Assembly: GCA_964019415.1 (NCBI GenBank)
Contig: OZ025880.1
Span: 7,494,585 to 7,558,584, forward strand
DNA length: 64,000 nucleotides
Direction: 5' to 3'
Origin: Ianthella basta
Taxonomy: Eukaryota; Porifera; Demospongiae; Verongiida; Ianthellidae
The translations under genes and the position numbers were made by a program. The stretch's first letter is position 1; each line of letters starts with the position of its first letter. Shown here one piece after another: positions 1 to 12,200 of this stretch. The notes under the pieces are model-generated. The model saw only the letters and a list, made by a program, of their open reading frames with translations. It was not told the origin of the DNA and made no database searches.

Positions 1-32
1 TGCATGCAGATGCGAACACACACAGGGCTCAC

Positions 33-216
33 CTGCGATAAGCACTTGTCCCATAATGACCTCTGACACGCTCTCCGGCGCTGCCTTGGCTCGCCTCAGC
101 GCTTCCCCAATGGCTGCCGCCCCCAGCTCGTGGCCCGCCAGAGAACTCAGCGAACCATTCAGAGACCCCACTGGCGTCCGAGCGGCGCCAACGATTACCA
201 CCTCCATCTCAGCCAT
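33..216 (-). CDS. ACAT2: acetyl-CoA acetyltransferase (cytosolic-type thiolase), first coding exon, gene runs off left edge
   Basis: The minus strand reads from ATG at 214-216 to a GTGAGC splice donor at 32-26, giving 61 codons. The peptide carries VVIVGAARTPVGSLNGSL near its start and SVSEVIMGQVL near its end, the N-terminal signature of acetoacetyl-CoA thiolases, which join two acetyl-CoA to make acetoacetyl-CoA for sterol and ketone metabolism. The thiolase core begins within five residues of the Met, leaving no room for a mitochondrial presequence, so the cytosolic ACAT2 type is favoured over ACAT1. A second Met three codons in (205-207) could also be the start. The catalytic Cys and His residues lie in later exons outside the window. 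The symbol is by homology only. Confidence 0.82.
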
Positions 217-1220
217 ACTGAGCTCACACAGTGACAAGATCGGACACCAGCGCTCCCTCTTCACTGGCTATGGTGCGGCAAAGTCACGGCGTAGCTAGTA
301 CCTAGCCAGTGGCGTGAGCAAGATCAGCTGCTGGTCGGGCCACTCGTGCGCGTGCATCGCCCGTGCATGAGAGGCCAGCAATAGTATTCCGAGTCTGAAG
401 GCAAAATGGAAGTGGAAATGTGTAAAATGTTTAACCGTGAAAATTAGAAACGATACGGTAAGACCTAGTAATGTCAATTTACAAAGGTCCTTGTGGACCA
501 ACCCATGTGGTTATGCAATCCACAATGTCATGTGACCACATAGGATTGGGGGAACAGTAGCTTCACTGTATTGATGGATTCACTGTGTCACCCAATCCCA
601 TGTGGTGGTGTTAAGCAATTAATGTTCTTGCTATCATGCAATTCTATTAATTGGGTGCTCAGAAGTTTTGATGAATGCTTTCATATGGTGCACCAAATCA
701 TCGTCCTGATCATCTACATTACCTCACAAGGTTCCAGTCTGACTCAGGTCCACTGCACTACCTTGTGCCCCACGTATAGTGGTATTACAAGGGCGGGTCC
801 AGGGGTGTTTCCAAGGTGTCCAGAAACTGGTCAGATCACCTCTGGCTAGTATTTGCATGTACCAGTCTTATAATGTCTATGCTTCCTTATAGCTATACCT
901 TCATGTGTTGGAAACCAGTCATGAAAGTTTCTCGATCCGCCCCAGTATTAATAATTCATCATGCAAGGGACGTACAGTATCATATTTGAGCTACCACAAA
1001 GACGCCATTCATGTAGTGACACTGGACAACCCCTAGCTATTTGAGGTAAAGCCAATTGGGCAATACCAAGAGTGAGATTGCGTGTGTGGGGGTGTTATTA
1101 CCGTTATATGTAATTAGCCTGGTGTCCTAAGTGGACAAATACAGAGGATTAAGCCAGCCACACATATTTTAGATACAAGACTAGAGTGCACATACCCCAT
1201 GCAGGACTACACAGTGCAGC
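217..1220. other. intergenic DNA upstream of the thiolase exon
   Basis: No convincing gene is visible. The first 100 bases are GC-rich and probably hold the thiolase promoter and 5' leader. A degenerate copy of the 79-bp hairpin repeat lies at about 500-605. The rest is moderately AT-rich unique sequence. Confidence 0.5.
500..605. repeat. solitary degenerate copy of the 79-bp hairpin repeat
   Basis: This segment shares blocks with the array at 1,345-2,834: CCATGTGGTTATGCAATCC, CATGTGACCACATAGGATTG, GTAGCTTCACTGTATTGA and CACCCAATCCCATGTGG. It lies about 740 bp from the array, so the family is dispersed as well as tandem. Confidence 0.65.
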
Positions 1221-1247
1221 TCATACATACACACATACACACACACA

Positions 1248-1318
<71 letters not shown>
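1221..1318. repeat. (CA)n microsatellite
   Basis: Nearly pure CA dinucleotide repeat with a few TA interruptions near its left end. It directly precedes the 79-bp array. Confidence 0.95.
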
Positions 1319-1320
<2 letters not shown>

Positions 1321-1344
1321 GCATTACCATGTGTGGGGTAACAA

Positions 1345-2834
1345 CACCACATGTGATTGGGTGAAGGCAGTGAAACCAGTGTTCATCCAATCCCATGTGG
1401 TCACATGACATTGGAGATTGCATAACCACATGGGATTGGGTCATTACAGTGAAGCCACTGTTGACCCAATCCCACGTGGTCACATGACATTGAGGATTGC
1501 ATAACCACATGGGATTGGGTCAATACAGTGAAGCCACTGTTGACCCAATCCCACGTGGTCACATGACATTGAGGATTGCATAACCACATGGGATTGGGTC
1601 AATACAGTGAAGCCACTGTTGACCCAATCCCACGTGGTCACATGACATTGAGGATTGCATAACCACATGGGATTGGGTAAATACAGTGAAGCCACTGTTG
1701 ACCCAATCCCACGTGGTCACATGACATTGAGGATTGCATAACCACATGGGATTGGGTAAATACAGTGAAGCCACTGTTGACCCAATCCCACGTGGTCACA
1801 TGACATTGAGGATTGCATAACCACATGGGATTGGGTCAATACAGTGAAGCTACTGTTTACCCAATCCCACGTGGTCACATGACATTGTGGATTGCATAAC
1901 CACATGGGATTGGGTCAATACAGTGAAGCTACTGTTGACCCTAGCCCACGTGGTCACATGACATTGAGGATTGCATAACCACATGGGATTGGGTCAATAC
2001 AGTGAAGCCACTGTTGACCCAATCCCACGTGGTCACATGACATTGAGGATTGCATAACCACATGGGATTGGGTCAATACAGTGAAGCTACTGTTGACCCT
2101 AGCCCACGTGGTCACATGACATTGAGGATTGCATAACCACATGGGATTGGGTCAATACAGTGAAGCCACTGTTGACCCAATCCCACGTGGTCACATGACA
2201 TTGAGGATTGCATAACCACATGGGATTGGGTCAATACAGTGAAGCCACTGTTGACCCAATCCCACGTGGTCACATGACATTGAGGATTGCATAACCACAT
2301 GGGATTGGGTCAATACAGTGAAGCCACTGTTGACCCAATCCCACGTGGTCACATGACATTGAGGATTGCATAACCACATGGGATTGGGTCAATACAGTGA
2401 AGCCACTGTTGACCCAATCCCACGTGGTCACATGACATTGAGGATTGCATAACCACATGGGATTGGGTCAATACAGTGAAGCCACTGTTGACCCAATCCC
2501 ACGTGGTCACATGACATTGAGGATTGCATAACCACATGGGATTGGGTCAATACAGTGAAGCCACTGTTGACCCAATCCCACGTGGTCACATGACATTGAG
2601 GATTGCATAACCACATGGGATTGGGTCAATACAGTGAAGCCACTGTTGACCCAATCCCACGTGGTCACATGACATTGAGGATTGCATAACCACATGGGAT
2701 TGGGTCAATACAGTGAAGCCACTGTTGACCCTATCCCATGTGGTCACATGACATTGAGGATTGCATAACCACATGGGATTGGGTCAATACAGTGAAGCCA
2801 CTGTTGACCCAATCCCATGTGGTCACATGACACT
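1345..2834. repeat. 79-bp tandem satellite, about 19 copies, each able to form a long hairpin
   Basis: The period is exactly 79 bp over most of the array. Each unit holds ACCACATGGGATTGGGTCAA, a short centre with CAGTG and CACTG half-sites, then TTGACCCAATCCCACGTGGT. This is a stem of about 25 bp with one mismatch, a 2-nt bulge and a 4-nt loop. The remaining third of the unit is CACATGACATTGAGGATTGC. Internal units are almost identical, with rare changes such as CTAGCCCACG for CAATCCCACG, while edge units diverge; this fits ongoing homogenisation. Each internal unit contains the palindrome CACGTG. Confidence 0.95.
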
Positions 2835-3225
2835 GGCCCATTGTTTTTGTTTCTTCAGTACACACATGATCATGTACATTAGTTATCCAATTACAGTGGT
2901 CTGATTTATCCGACGTCATCTGTTCCCTCAAAACTTGACCCAATCCCATGTGGTTAAGCAATCCTCAATACTAGGTCCTGCTTATGGTGCCCAGTCAGAA
3001 CACGATCATGACATGCAGCCATTTTGCAAACACTAAATCTACTAATCATATTCATGCAGTCTAAGACAACACACAGCAGGGCACAATATTAACTCTATTA
3101 ATTTATAAATGACCTCTCATATCAGTCAAAAGGGAGAGAGGGGTGTGATGCAACACACTAGGAGTATGATGCAACACACTACTCAAATGTCTCATTCTGT
3201 TGTTTACAACAATGGAGGCAGTTAG
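2835..3225. other. intergenic region 3' of DNAJC13
   Basis: Unique sequence with one more fragment of the 79-bp family at about 2,936-2,970 (TTGACCCAATCCCATGTGGT). A 12-bp duplication, ATGCAACACACT, occurs at about 3,149 and 3,170. The 3' UTR of the minus-strand DNAJC13 gene must lie here; I see no perfect AATAAA on the minus strand close to the stop. Confidence 0.5.
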
Positions 3226-6200
3226 CTAAGGCACCTCCACATCATCACGTATGTGCTCCTCATCCGGGGGTTCAGTGGGGGGTGGGGCGTTGCCAAGGGA
3301 ACTAGAAGGCCCTGCAGTGAGGTAGCCAGCGACGCCGGTGGTGGGTCCAGTGAGGTAGCCAGCAACCTGTGTGTTCTTGATGAACAGGTCGTGTTTCTGC
3401 TCTTTGAATGTGTCCCACACCTTGGACGCATTGAGGATGGAGGACACCTGCGGGAGAGGGGTTGGAGGGGCTGAGGGGTACGGACACATGCATAAACCAT
3501 ATACCACTCAACTGATTCACATTGCTACTGTACATTAGAAACTATCCCCCCCTTAACCCTCCCATCAGGAACTGTCCCCCTTAACCCTCCCATTCCCAAA
3601 TACACTACTATTCCCAGTCACCCCTTCTCCCTCTGTCCCCCGGCCTGACCTGTCACTCCACCTACTGTTACGCAGCTACTGTCCTACTCCCCTCCCCCTC
3701 CCCTCCCCTCCCCTCCCCTCCTCTCCCCTCCCCTCCTCTCTCCCTCCCCTCCCCCCTCCCCTCCCACTTACCACTTCTCCGTTGGCCAGGTCCCCTTCCA
3801 TTGCTTTGAGTGCCTTTACTATCTGAGCCTTGGCTGCAGCTGGACTGTCGCACTCCGCAAGAGGGCTCTCCAGGAGACCCAGCAGGAACTGAGGCAGCTC
3901 TGCAGTGAGGGCCTGGACACACGCACAGGAGCTCGACATTCCTCTTGCACACTTCCCTCTCCCCAGCACACACTCCACCCCTCCCCTCACAGCACACACT
4001 CCACCCCTCCCCTCACAGCACACACTCCCTCCCCACACCTCCCCTCACAGCACACTCCCCACCCCTCCCCTCACAGCACACTCCCTCCCCACACTCTCCC
4101 CACCCCTCCCCTCACAGCACACTCCCCACCCCTCCCCTCACAGCACACTCCCCACACTCTCCCCACCCCTCCCCTCACAGCACACTCCCTCCCCACACTC
4201 TCCCCACCCCTCCCCTCACAGCACACACTCCCTCCCCACACACTCCCCACCCTTCCCCCAGCACAGTACCTGAGACACCAGCTCCGGGATCTTGTGGTCA
4301 AACATCCTCCGCAGTGTCTCTGCTGATAGCAGCACGTGGTCCGGTCTGGCCTTCATAGCAGCAATCAATGGCAGCATGCTGTCACACTGGGACATGGTGC
4401 GGACACACACCTACAGCAGTGGGTGGGGAGGGACACAGTTGCCATGGAGAGGTGGTGGACAGTGGCTTCTGCACTAGTGCCAGTCCAATGTCAGTGGATG
4501 TAGCAATGTCAGTGGGCGTGTCAGTGCCAGTGGGCGTGGCAGTGTCAGTGGGCGTGGTGTAGTGTCAGTGGGCGTGTCAGTGCCAGTGGGCATAGCAATG
4601 TCAGTGGGTGTAGCAATGTCAGTGGGCGTGTCAGTGTCAGTGGGTGTGTCAGTGTCAGTGGGCGTGTCAGTGTCAGTGGGCATGGTGTAGTGTCAGTGGG
4701 TGTGTCAGTAGCCAGTTGCTGACCTCACTGTCGGCGAGGGCATGGACCACCTGAACACAGGACTTGGGAATAGCATTGTTCTTACACTTCATGCAAGCAA
4801 ATATACGAGGAATGTGGCCGAGTGGAGGGACCTGCAGTAGGGAGGGGAGGGGAGGGGAGGGGGAGATAAGTGACCTCTCCGTTACTATAAGATGAGTGTA
4901 CTGAGTGGTGTGTATGTGTATCCACTGCACCTGATCGGCCAGAGTAGACTGTGCATTGAAGAGACAGACAATGGCAGTGGTCACCATCTCCAGCGTGTCA
5001 CCCTGGAGACATAGATGGACAACAGCCGGCAGGTGATGTCGTGTGCTACATGCAAACCTACCTTGTGTAAGGTGAGCAGTGTACAGTGCAAGTGGAGGTT
5101 AGTGGGTAAACCATAAGCCACTGTAACCAGTCTCTCTCTTGTCAAAGGTGAATGTGACTGTTAAGAGCAAGTGTCCCCCTCCTCTCCCAGTGACTCACGT
5201 CTGGAGATGGAGTCTGTGCCAGATGGTCAAAGCGCTCGAGGATAGCAATGAGGAACTCTTTTGGTTTGCGGAGAACCCAGTTGGGCTGTTGGATGAACAG
5301 CCGCAGATAGACCCCACCCACCATCACCTCCCCTTCAAGGTCAGAGTACACCACTTCAAAGTTATCAGGTAGCTGCAGTGAAGGGAGGACCCAGGGGGAG
5401 GGGCAGTGTGGGAGGTGATCATTGTGATGAGCGGATGACACGCCCACCTACCTGCCAGACTAAAGATGGATCCTTGCTCTGTTCAAGATAGAACCTGCAC
5501 GTGTCAGTGAGAGGAAGAACAGATGGGATGGGCAGGGGGTGGGGCAGGGGGTGGGGCAGAGGAGTCAGCCCTGCAGACAGTAAAACTGACCTATCTGCTA
5601 GTTGCTTCACTTTGTCGCACACCTTCTCCCGAGACTCATCATTCCAGATCAGCTCTGGGTTCTCCTGGGTGTCTGCAAACACAGCATGAACACAACACTG
5701 GTGCCATGGCAACCATGACATCATCACCTCACACACTCAAACATGTATCACTGCCACGCCTCCCTGCTACGTCTCCACTCAATACCAACCCCCCTGCCAC
5801 GCCTCCACTCAATACCAACCCCCCTGCCACGCCTCCACTCAATACCAACCCCCCTGCCACGCCTCCATTCAATACCAACCCCCTGCTACGCCTCCATTCA
5901 ATACCAACCCCTGCTACGTCCCCACTCACTGTCAAACATGTGGAGACTGGTCTCTGGACTGTCCTTCATGGCATCCATGAAGATGACAGGGAGGAACTTG
6001 GAGAGAATGATGCGCACTTTGGGCCCCACCAGCTTGTCAGTGATCATCTTGCCAAAGAGCGAGGCAGTCTCCTCTCGAACGGTTGGAATGGTGGAGTTGC
6101 AGAACAGGTTCAGAAGGTAGATCAGAGCACCTGTAGTGGGGGGTGGGGCGGGGGGGTGGTATAACTGTGACAGTGGATGATCCACTTCACTCGTGATGTG

Positions 6201-9200
6201 CGGAATACCTTTTTTGATGGATTCCTTGACAATCTGTGTATTGGAAGTCAAGGCTTGCATCACCTCCAGCACTAACTCCCGACCTGTAGTGGGGAGGGGG
6301 ACAGTAAGGGGTGGGAGGTGCAGGCTGAGGGATGAAGCACAAGGTGGTGTCCCCACTTACTTGGTGGGAACACATGTGTTGTGAGAAGGAGGAACTGCAG
6401 GACCCCAGCGCTGGCAATGTTCACCACACACTTCTGGTTGCCCGTCACACAAGAGATGACCTGGCAGCAGGCGGGAGGGTGAGGGGGCGGGGCAGTACAT
6501 CTAGACTGCTCTAATGGACAACGCTAGGAGCTACTGGTGCACTACGTATTGCACTTTCTGGACAGACAGACACTGACACACTGTCAACCCCACACCCTCT
6601 GACACGGGTACCTTCAACGCCAACATCTGCACTTTGGGTGCACTGTTGATGACCAGGAGAGAAAAGAGGAGGTTGAAATTGCCATTGCAGCACAACTCGC
6701 AACCTGGCCATTGGAGGGAGAGGGAGGGGGAGTAAGGTAGCAGCAGTCTGCTGTCACTGCCAAGCCCTCTCCGGCTCACCGTTGTTGTTGCGTATGACAT
6801 TGCTGAGAGCCTCCAGACTCATCTCCACCTCGGCCAGGCGGGCGCTGTGCTGCCCCTCACCAGTGGTGTCCACCTCACTGGCCATGAGCTGCTTGTAGGA
6901 GTGCAGGTACTGGAGGGGGCGGGGTGAGGGGTGGGGTGGGGTGAGGGGTGGAGTGAGGGGTGAGGTGAGATGTGTAGAGTACTGTAAAGAATAGGATGTG
7001 GGTTGGCTCAATATGGCCTCCAAGACTGCCGGGAACCTCACACTCCCAACTGAAGGTGCCGAGAGCACTGCACTTGACAACATTACTCACCTGTGCATTC
7101 TGGCTGACAAAAGCAATCAAAGCATTGGAGAAATGCTCTGGGTCCTGTGAGGAGGAGGGAGGGGGTGAGGTACCACCAGTGTGTTGGCCCCACCCTCAGC
7201 CCCGCCCACTCACCTCCAGCACAAAGGTGGGCTGTTCGTTGTACACCCTCACGTATATCTCCCCCACAACCAGCTCGCTCTGCAACGCACTGTACTGGAA
7301 GTCCTTGCCGTACGTTGAGTCACACTCACCCTGGGGGATGGGCAGCGACACTGACTTAGCACAATCTGACACACTTGACATTACATGACTGCCAATAGCC
7401 TAGCCAGCTAGACCCTCTCTACACCACATTGGCACACAGAGGGGAGGTCTAGGTAAGTTACTTGGTAAATCACTTAGTGCTCTCTCTCCACTCTGGTGTA
7501 AGTGAGAAGGTCTAGCGTGCTATGCAGGTTGCCACATGGCCCTCAGTGAGAAGGTCTAGCATGCTATGCAGGTTGCCACATGGCCCTCAGTGAGAAGGTC
7601 TAGCGTGCTATGCAGGTTGCCACATGGCCCTCAGTGAGAAGGTCTAGCGTGCTATGCAGGTTGCCACATGGCCCTCAGTGAGAAGGTCTAGCGTGCTATG
7701 CAGGTTGCCACATGGCCCTCAGTGAGAAGGTCTAGCGTGCTATGCAGGTTGCCACATGGCCCTCAGTGAGAAGGTCTAGCATGCTATGCAGGTTGCCACA
7801 TGGCCCTCAGTGAGAAGGTCTAGCGTGCTATGCAGGTTGCCACATGGCCCTCAGTGAGAAGGTCTAGCATGCTATGCAGGTTGCCACATGGCCCTCAGTG
7901 AGAAGGTCTAGCGTGCTATGCAGGTTGCCACATGGCCCTCAGTGAGAAGGTCTAGCGTGCTATGCAGGTTGCCACATGGCCCTCAGTGAGAAGGTCTAGC
8001 GTGCTATGCAGGTTGCCACATGGCCCTCAGTGAGAAGGTCTAGCGTGCTATGCAGGTTGCCACATGGCCCTCAGTGATAAGGTCTAGTGTGCTATGCAGG
8101 TTGCCACATGGCCTCACAGTGCGTATGATGGCCTTCTGCTGGTCCTCCAGGTACTTGGTCAGCTCTGCCCGGGTCCTGTTGTCCCAGATCAGGTAAGGGT
8201 TCTCAGTGTTACTGTTCAGGACCTTCAGCACCTCTGGTGGCCCCGCCCTCTGCATTGTCTTTACCAGGTATGGAGTCAGGAGTGCTCGTAGCACGTCCTC
8301 CACCAGACGGCAGGGGGGTGTGGCATTATCATCCTCTGCATATGAGGGGCGGGGCTTCTGTAACTACATCCTTTGTATTTCACCAATACACACTCCTCCC
8401 CACTCACTCATCACCCTTCCCCCCTCCCCACTCACTCAGCGCCCTTCCCCCTCCCCACTCACTCAGCACCCTTCCCCCCTCCCCACTCACTCAGCACCCT
8501 TCCCTCCTCCCCACTCCCCCCTCACCACTCACTCAGCACCCTTCCCTCCTCCCCACTCACTCAGCACCCTTCCCCCCTCCCCACTCACTCAGCACCCTTC
8601 CCCCCTCCCCACTCACTCAGCACCCTTTCCTCCTCCCCACTCACTCAGCACCCTTCCCTCCTCCCCACTCCCCCCTCCCCACTCACTCAGAAGCCCTCCG
8701 AGGCGTCCCAGAGCAATGAGGGCACAGCGTCCCAGCTGGTTAATGATCTGCTGCTGGTTGGTTTCCTCCTGGGTCTCCACTCCGCTCTCATCAAGGGTGT
8801 AGTCGTAGTTGAACAAGAACAGGGTTAAGTGGAACACAGCACCACTCTACAGCGAGAGGGTTGAGCAATACAGCAGGGAGGTGATGCAATACACAGGGTA
8901 GATTGCATCAGGGGGACCCACCTCCAGCAGGTTGGTCTGCAGCCACTCGTCCACTGCCAGTGCACCCACACAGTTGGCAGAGGCGATGTTCAGTTTGGGG
9001 AGGTTCTACCGGGGGGGGGAAGGGGAGGGGGAGGGGGAGGGGGAGGGGAAGGAGAGGAGGAGGGGGAGGGGAAGGAGAGGAGGAGGGGGAGGAGGGGGAG
9101 GAGGAGGGGGAGGAGGGGAAGGAGAGGAGGAGGGGGAGGAGGGGGAGGAGGGGAAGGAGAGGAGGAGGGGGAGGAGGGGGAGGAGGGGAAGGAGAGGAGG

Positions 9201-12200
9201 AGGGGGAGGAGGGGGAGGAGGAGAAGAGGGAGGAGGAGGGAAGCAATGGGGTCTCTTGATTCATGGCATACCACGCCCTGACCCCACCCACCTTGAAGTA
9301 TAAGCAGCGACACACGTCCTTGATGACTTGGCGGTGTTCCTGCAGTGCTTCGCGGCAAGCCTCAAACTGGCCACACACACGGAAACACCAGCAGATGTGT
9401 CGGCAGACCTGCACGGCCATGTCTCCCTCCTCACTGGACTGGGACAGCACACTGACGCAGCGCGACAGGGCTGCTTGCAGTGTCTGTGCAGGAAGGAAGG
9501 AAAGGGGGGAGGGGAGGGGGAGGGGGAGGAGGAGGGGGAGGAGAGGGGGAATACTAGCAGTCTGTACTGTACTCTAACAGTAGCTTAATCCCAAGCTCCT
9601 AATCCACAGCACTCAGGAATTTAGTTGCCATATGCAATAACTACATCATCGAAACATCCTCACTGTGAAGCTCTTCCCATTGCCACGATGTCCCTTCCCT
9701 CCCCTCACTGCCACACCCCTCCCCTCACCATGAGGTCCCTCCCCTCACTGCCACACCCCTCCCTTCACCATGAGGTCCCTCCCCTCACTGCCACACCCCT
9801 CACTTCACCCTGAGGTCCCTCCCCTCACTGCCACACCCCTCCCCTCACCGTGATACCCCCCTCCCTTCGAAGCTCTTCCATATTGAGGGCAGAAGTGTTG
9901 ATGGTGACATAGGCCACTTCACTGGAGGCCGTCAGGATTGGGGCACTCTTGGAGAAGAGGTTGTCATCATCTGTCTCCATGTCAATTGTCCTAATCAGCA
10001 TCGGGTAGCCGGCATACTTGTATGGCTTCAACACTGGACAGCATAAAGCATGGGAAACATGTACAGGACTGCCACTCCCCCTCCCCTCACACCCCTCCCC
10101 CTCTCCTCCCCTCCCCTCACATCCCCCTCTCCTCCCCTCCCCTCACATCCCCCTCTCCTCCCCTCCCCTCACATCCCCCTCTCCTCCCCTCCCCACACCC
10201 CCCTCCCCCTCTCCTCCCCTCCCCCTCACACCCCTCCCCCTCTCCTCTCCTTCCCCTCACACCCCCCTCTCCTCCCCTCACACCCCCCTCTCCTCTCCTC
10301 CCCTCCCCCCCACATCCCTCCCCTCTCCCTCTCCTCACATCCCTCCCCCTCCCCTCCCCTCCCCTCACACCCCCCTCTCCTCTCCTCCCCTCCCCTCCCC
10401 TCTCCTCACATCCCTCCCCCTCCCCTCTCCTCACATCCCTCCCCCTCCCCTCCCCTCACACCCCCCTCTCCTCTCCTCCCCTCCCCCTCACATCCCTCCC
10501 CTCACACCCCCCTCTCCTCCCCTCCCCTCCCCTCACACCTTCATTGTGTCTGGTGTAGAGGATGCTCTGAGTCTTGAGGATGAGTATAATGTTGTCTGGG
10601 TCTGGACCGTCTGATGTCTTGGAGACTTTAGAGCAGAGGAACTCGTATGCCTTGTTCACCATCTCAAACATGTCCTGTAGGGGGAGGGGCAATGGGTGTA
10701 GCTTGGCAACACAAGCTCACTCCTAACCCACATACTCGGCCATCTGGGTTCTTGTCCGGGTGGTACTTCTGGGCCAGCTTGCGGTAGGCCTTCTTCACCG
10801 TTGCCTCCTCATGACTGTGTGTGGGGGGGGGGGGGGGGAGGGGAAGGGAGGGGAGGTGAGGGGAGGTACAGGAAGGAGCATATGCACATTAGCTGGGGAG
10901 TGGACCACTGTGGGGGGGAGTCCCTTACCCTCCCACTCCGGTGGGCAGTCCCAGAGCCTGGTAGGCTTCCTCCAGTGACATGGGAGGAGGCTTCTTCTCC
11001 ACCTCCTTCTTCCATGCCTCCAGCACATCCTTCAGCACCTTCACCTGTGGCAGGAGGCAGCACACACCTCGCCACTTGTCCCCCACACCCCACTACACCA
11101 AACACATCCTCCCGCTCAGTGCAGCAGCAGCTGCCGCACTCACAGGCTCTTTGATGGGCCAGTCTGGGTAGCGCTGGGTGTCAGTGAGGTGCTTGAGGTA
11201 GTAGATGTTGCAGAAGAGCTCGTTCTCCAGCTGGGGGTACTGTATCAGGGGCATGGCCAAATACTGGTAGGTGGCACGGGTGTTGGTCTGGAGGCGAGGA
11301 GTGAAGTCAGCAATGTGGGAAGCAATCTTTTCAATCATCATCCGCCGCATCTCGCTGTTCCAGATGGCCTCGGGTGTCTCAAACTCTCCGAGAAAGGTCT
11401 CTGCAAACCGACCTGGCTCGTAATTCTCAAGGAAGCAGATCATTGCCTCAGGGAGCAGCGCTCCCAGCACACTCCGCTGCATGATGTCTGAGGGAGGGGC
11501 CGCCTGAGGGGGCGGGGCAGCAGTCACTGCTGAGCTATGAGTGGTGGGCGAGTAGGCATGCATGCATTGATAGAGACTACTCACCTCATCTGGTCTGAAG
11601 GACTGTTTCATGTGAGTGTACTTGAGGTACCTGTGTGGAAGTGTGGGGAGTGTTGTGTGAGGAGTGATGTGTGAGGAGTGCAGTGTGATTGTGCTGTGTG
11701 AGGTGTGCTGTGTGAGGTGTGGTGTGTGAGGTGTGCAGTGTGAGGAGTGCAGTGTGAGGAGTGCAGTGTGAGGAGTGCTGTGTGAGGAGTGCTGTGTGAA
11801 GAGTGCTGTGTGAGGAGTGCAGTGTGAGGAGTGCTGTGTGAGGTGTGCTGTGTGAGGTGTGCTGTGAGGAGTGCGGTGTGAGGAGTGCTGTGTGAGGTGT
11901 GCAGTGTGAGGTGTGCTGTGTGAGGTGTGCAGTGTGAGGAGTGCTGTGTGAGGAGTGCAGTGTGAGGAGTGCAGTGTGAGGAGTGCTGTGTGAGGAGTGC
12001 TGTGTGAGTGCTGTGTGAGGTGTGCTCAATGGTGCTCACTTGGCAATGGGCAGGATGTTGGAGCCTGTGTACATCATTATGAAGAAGAACACTCCAGTGA
12101 GGAACAAGCGGGGCAGCTGGGGGTTGTCCTGAATAGAGAGAGTACAGTCCACCAAGCAATGCCACCTATAAGTCTCTCCCCCTCCTTTCGCCAACTACTC

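Noticed and set aside
56..298. Plus-strand 80-codon frame at the left edge
   Set aside because: It is the antisense shadow of the thiolase exon, whose minus-strand peptide has a clear family signature.
1345..2834. CRISPR-like regular repeats
   Set aside because: There are no unique spacers: the whole 79-bp period is repeated, and the genome is eukaryotic.
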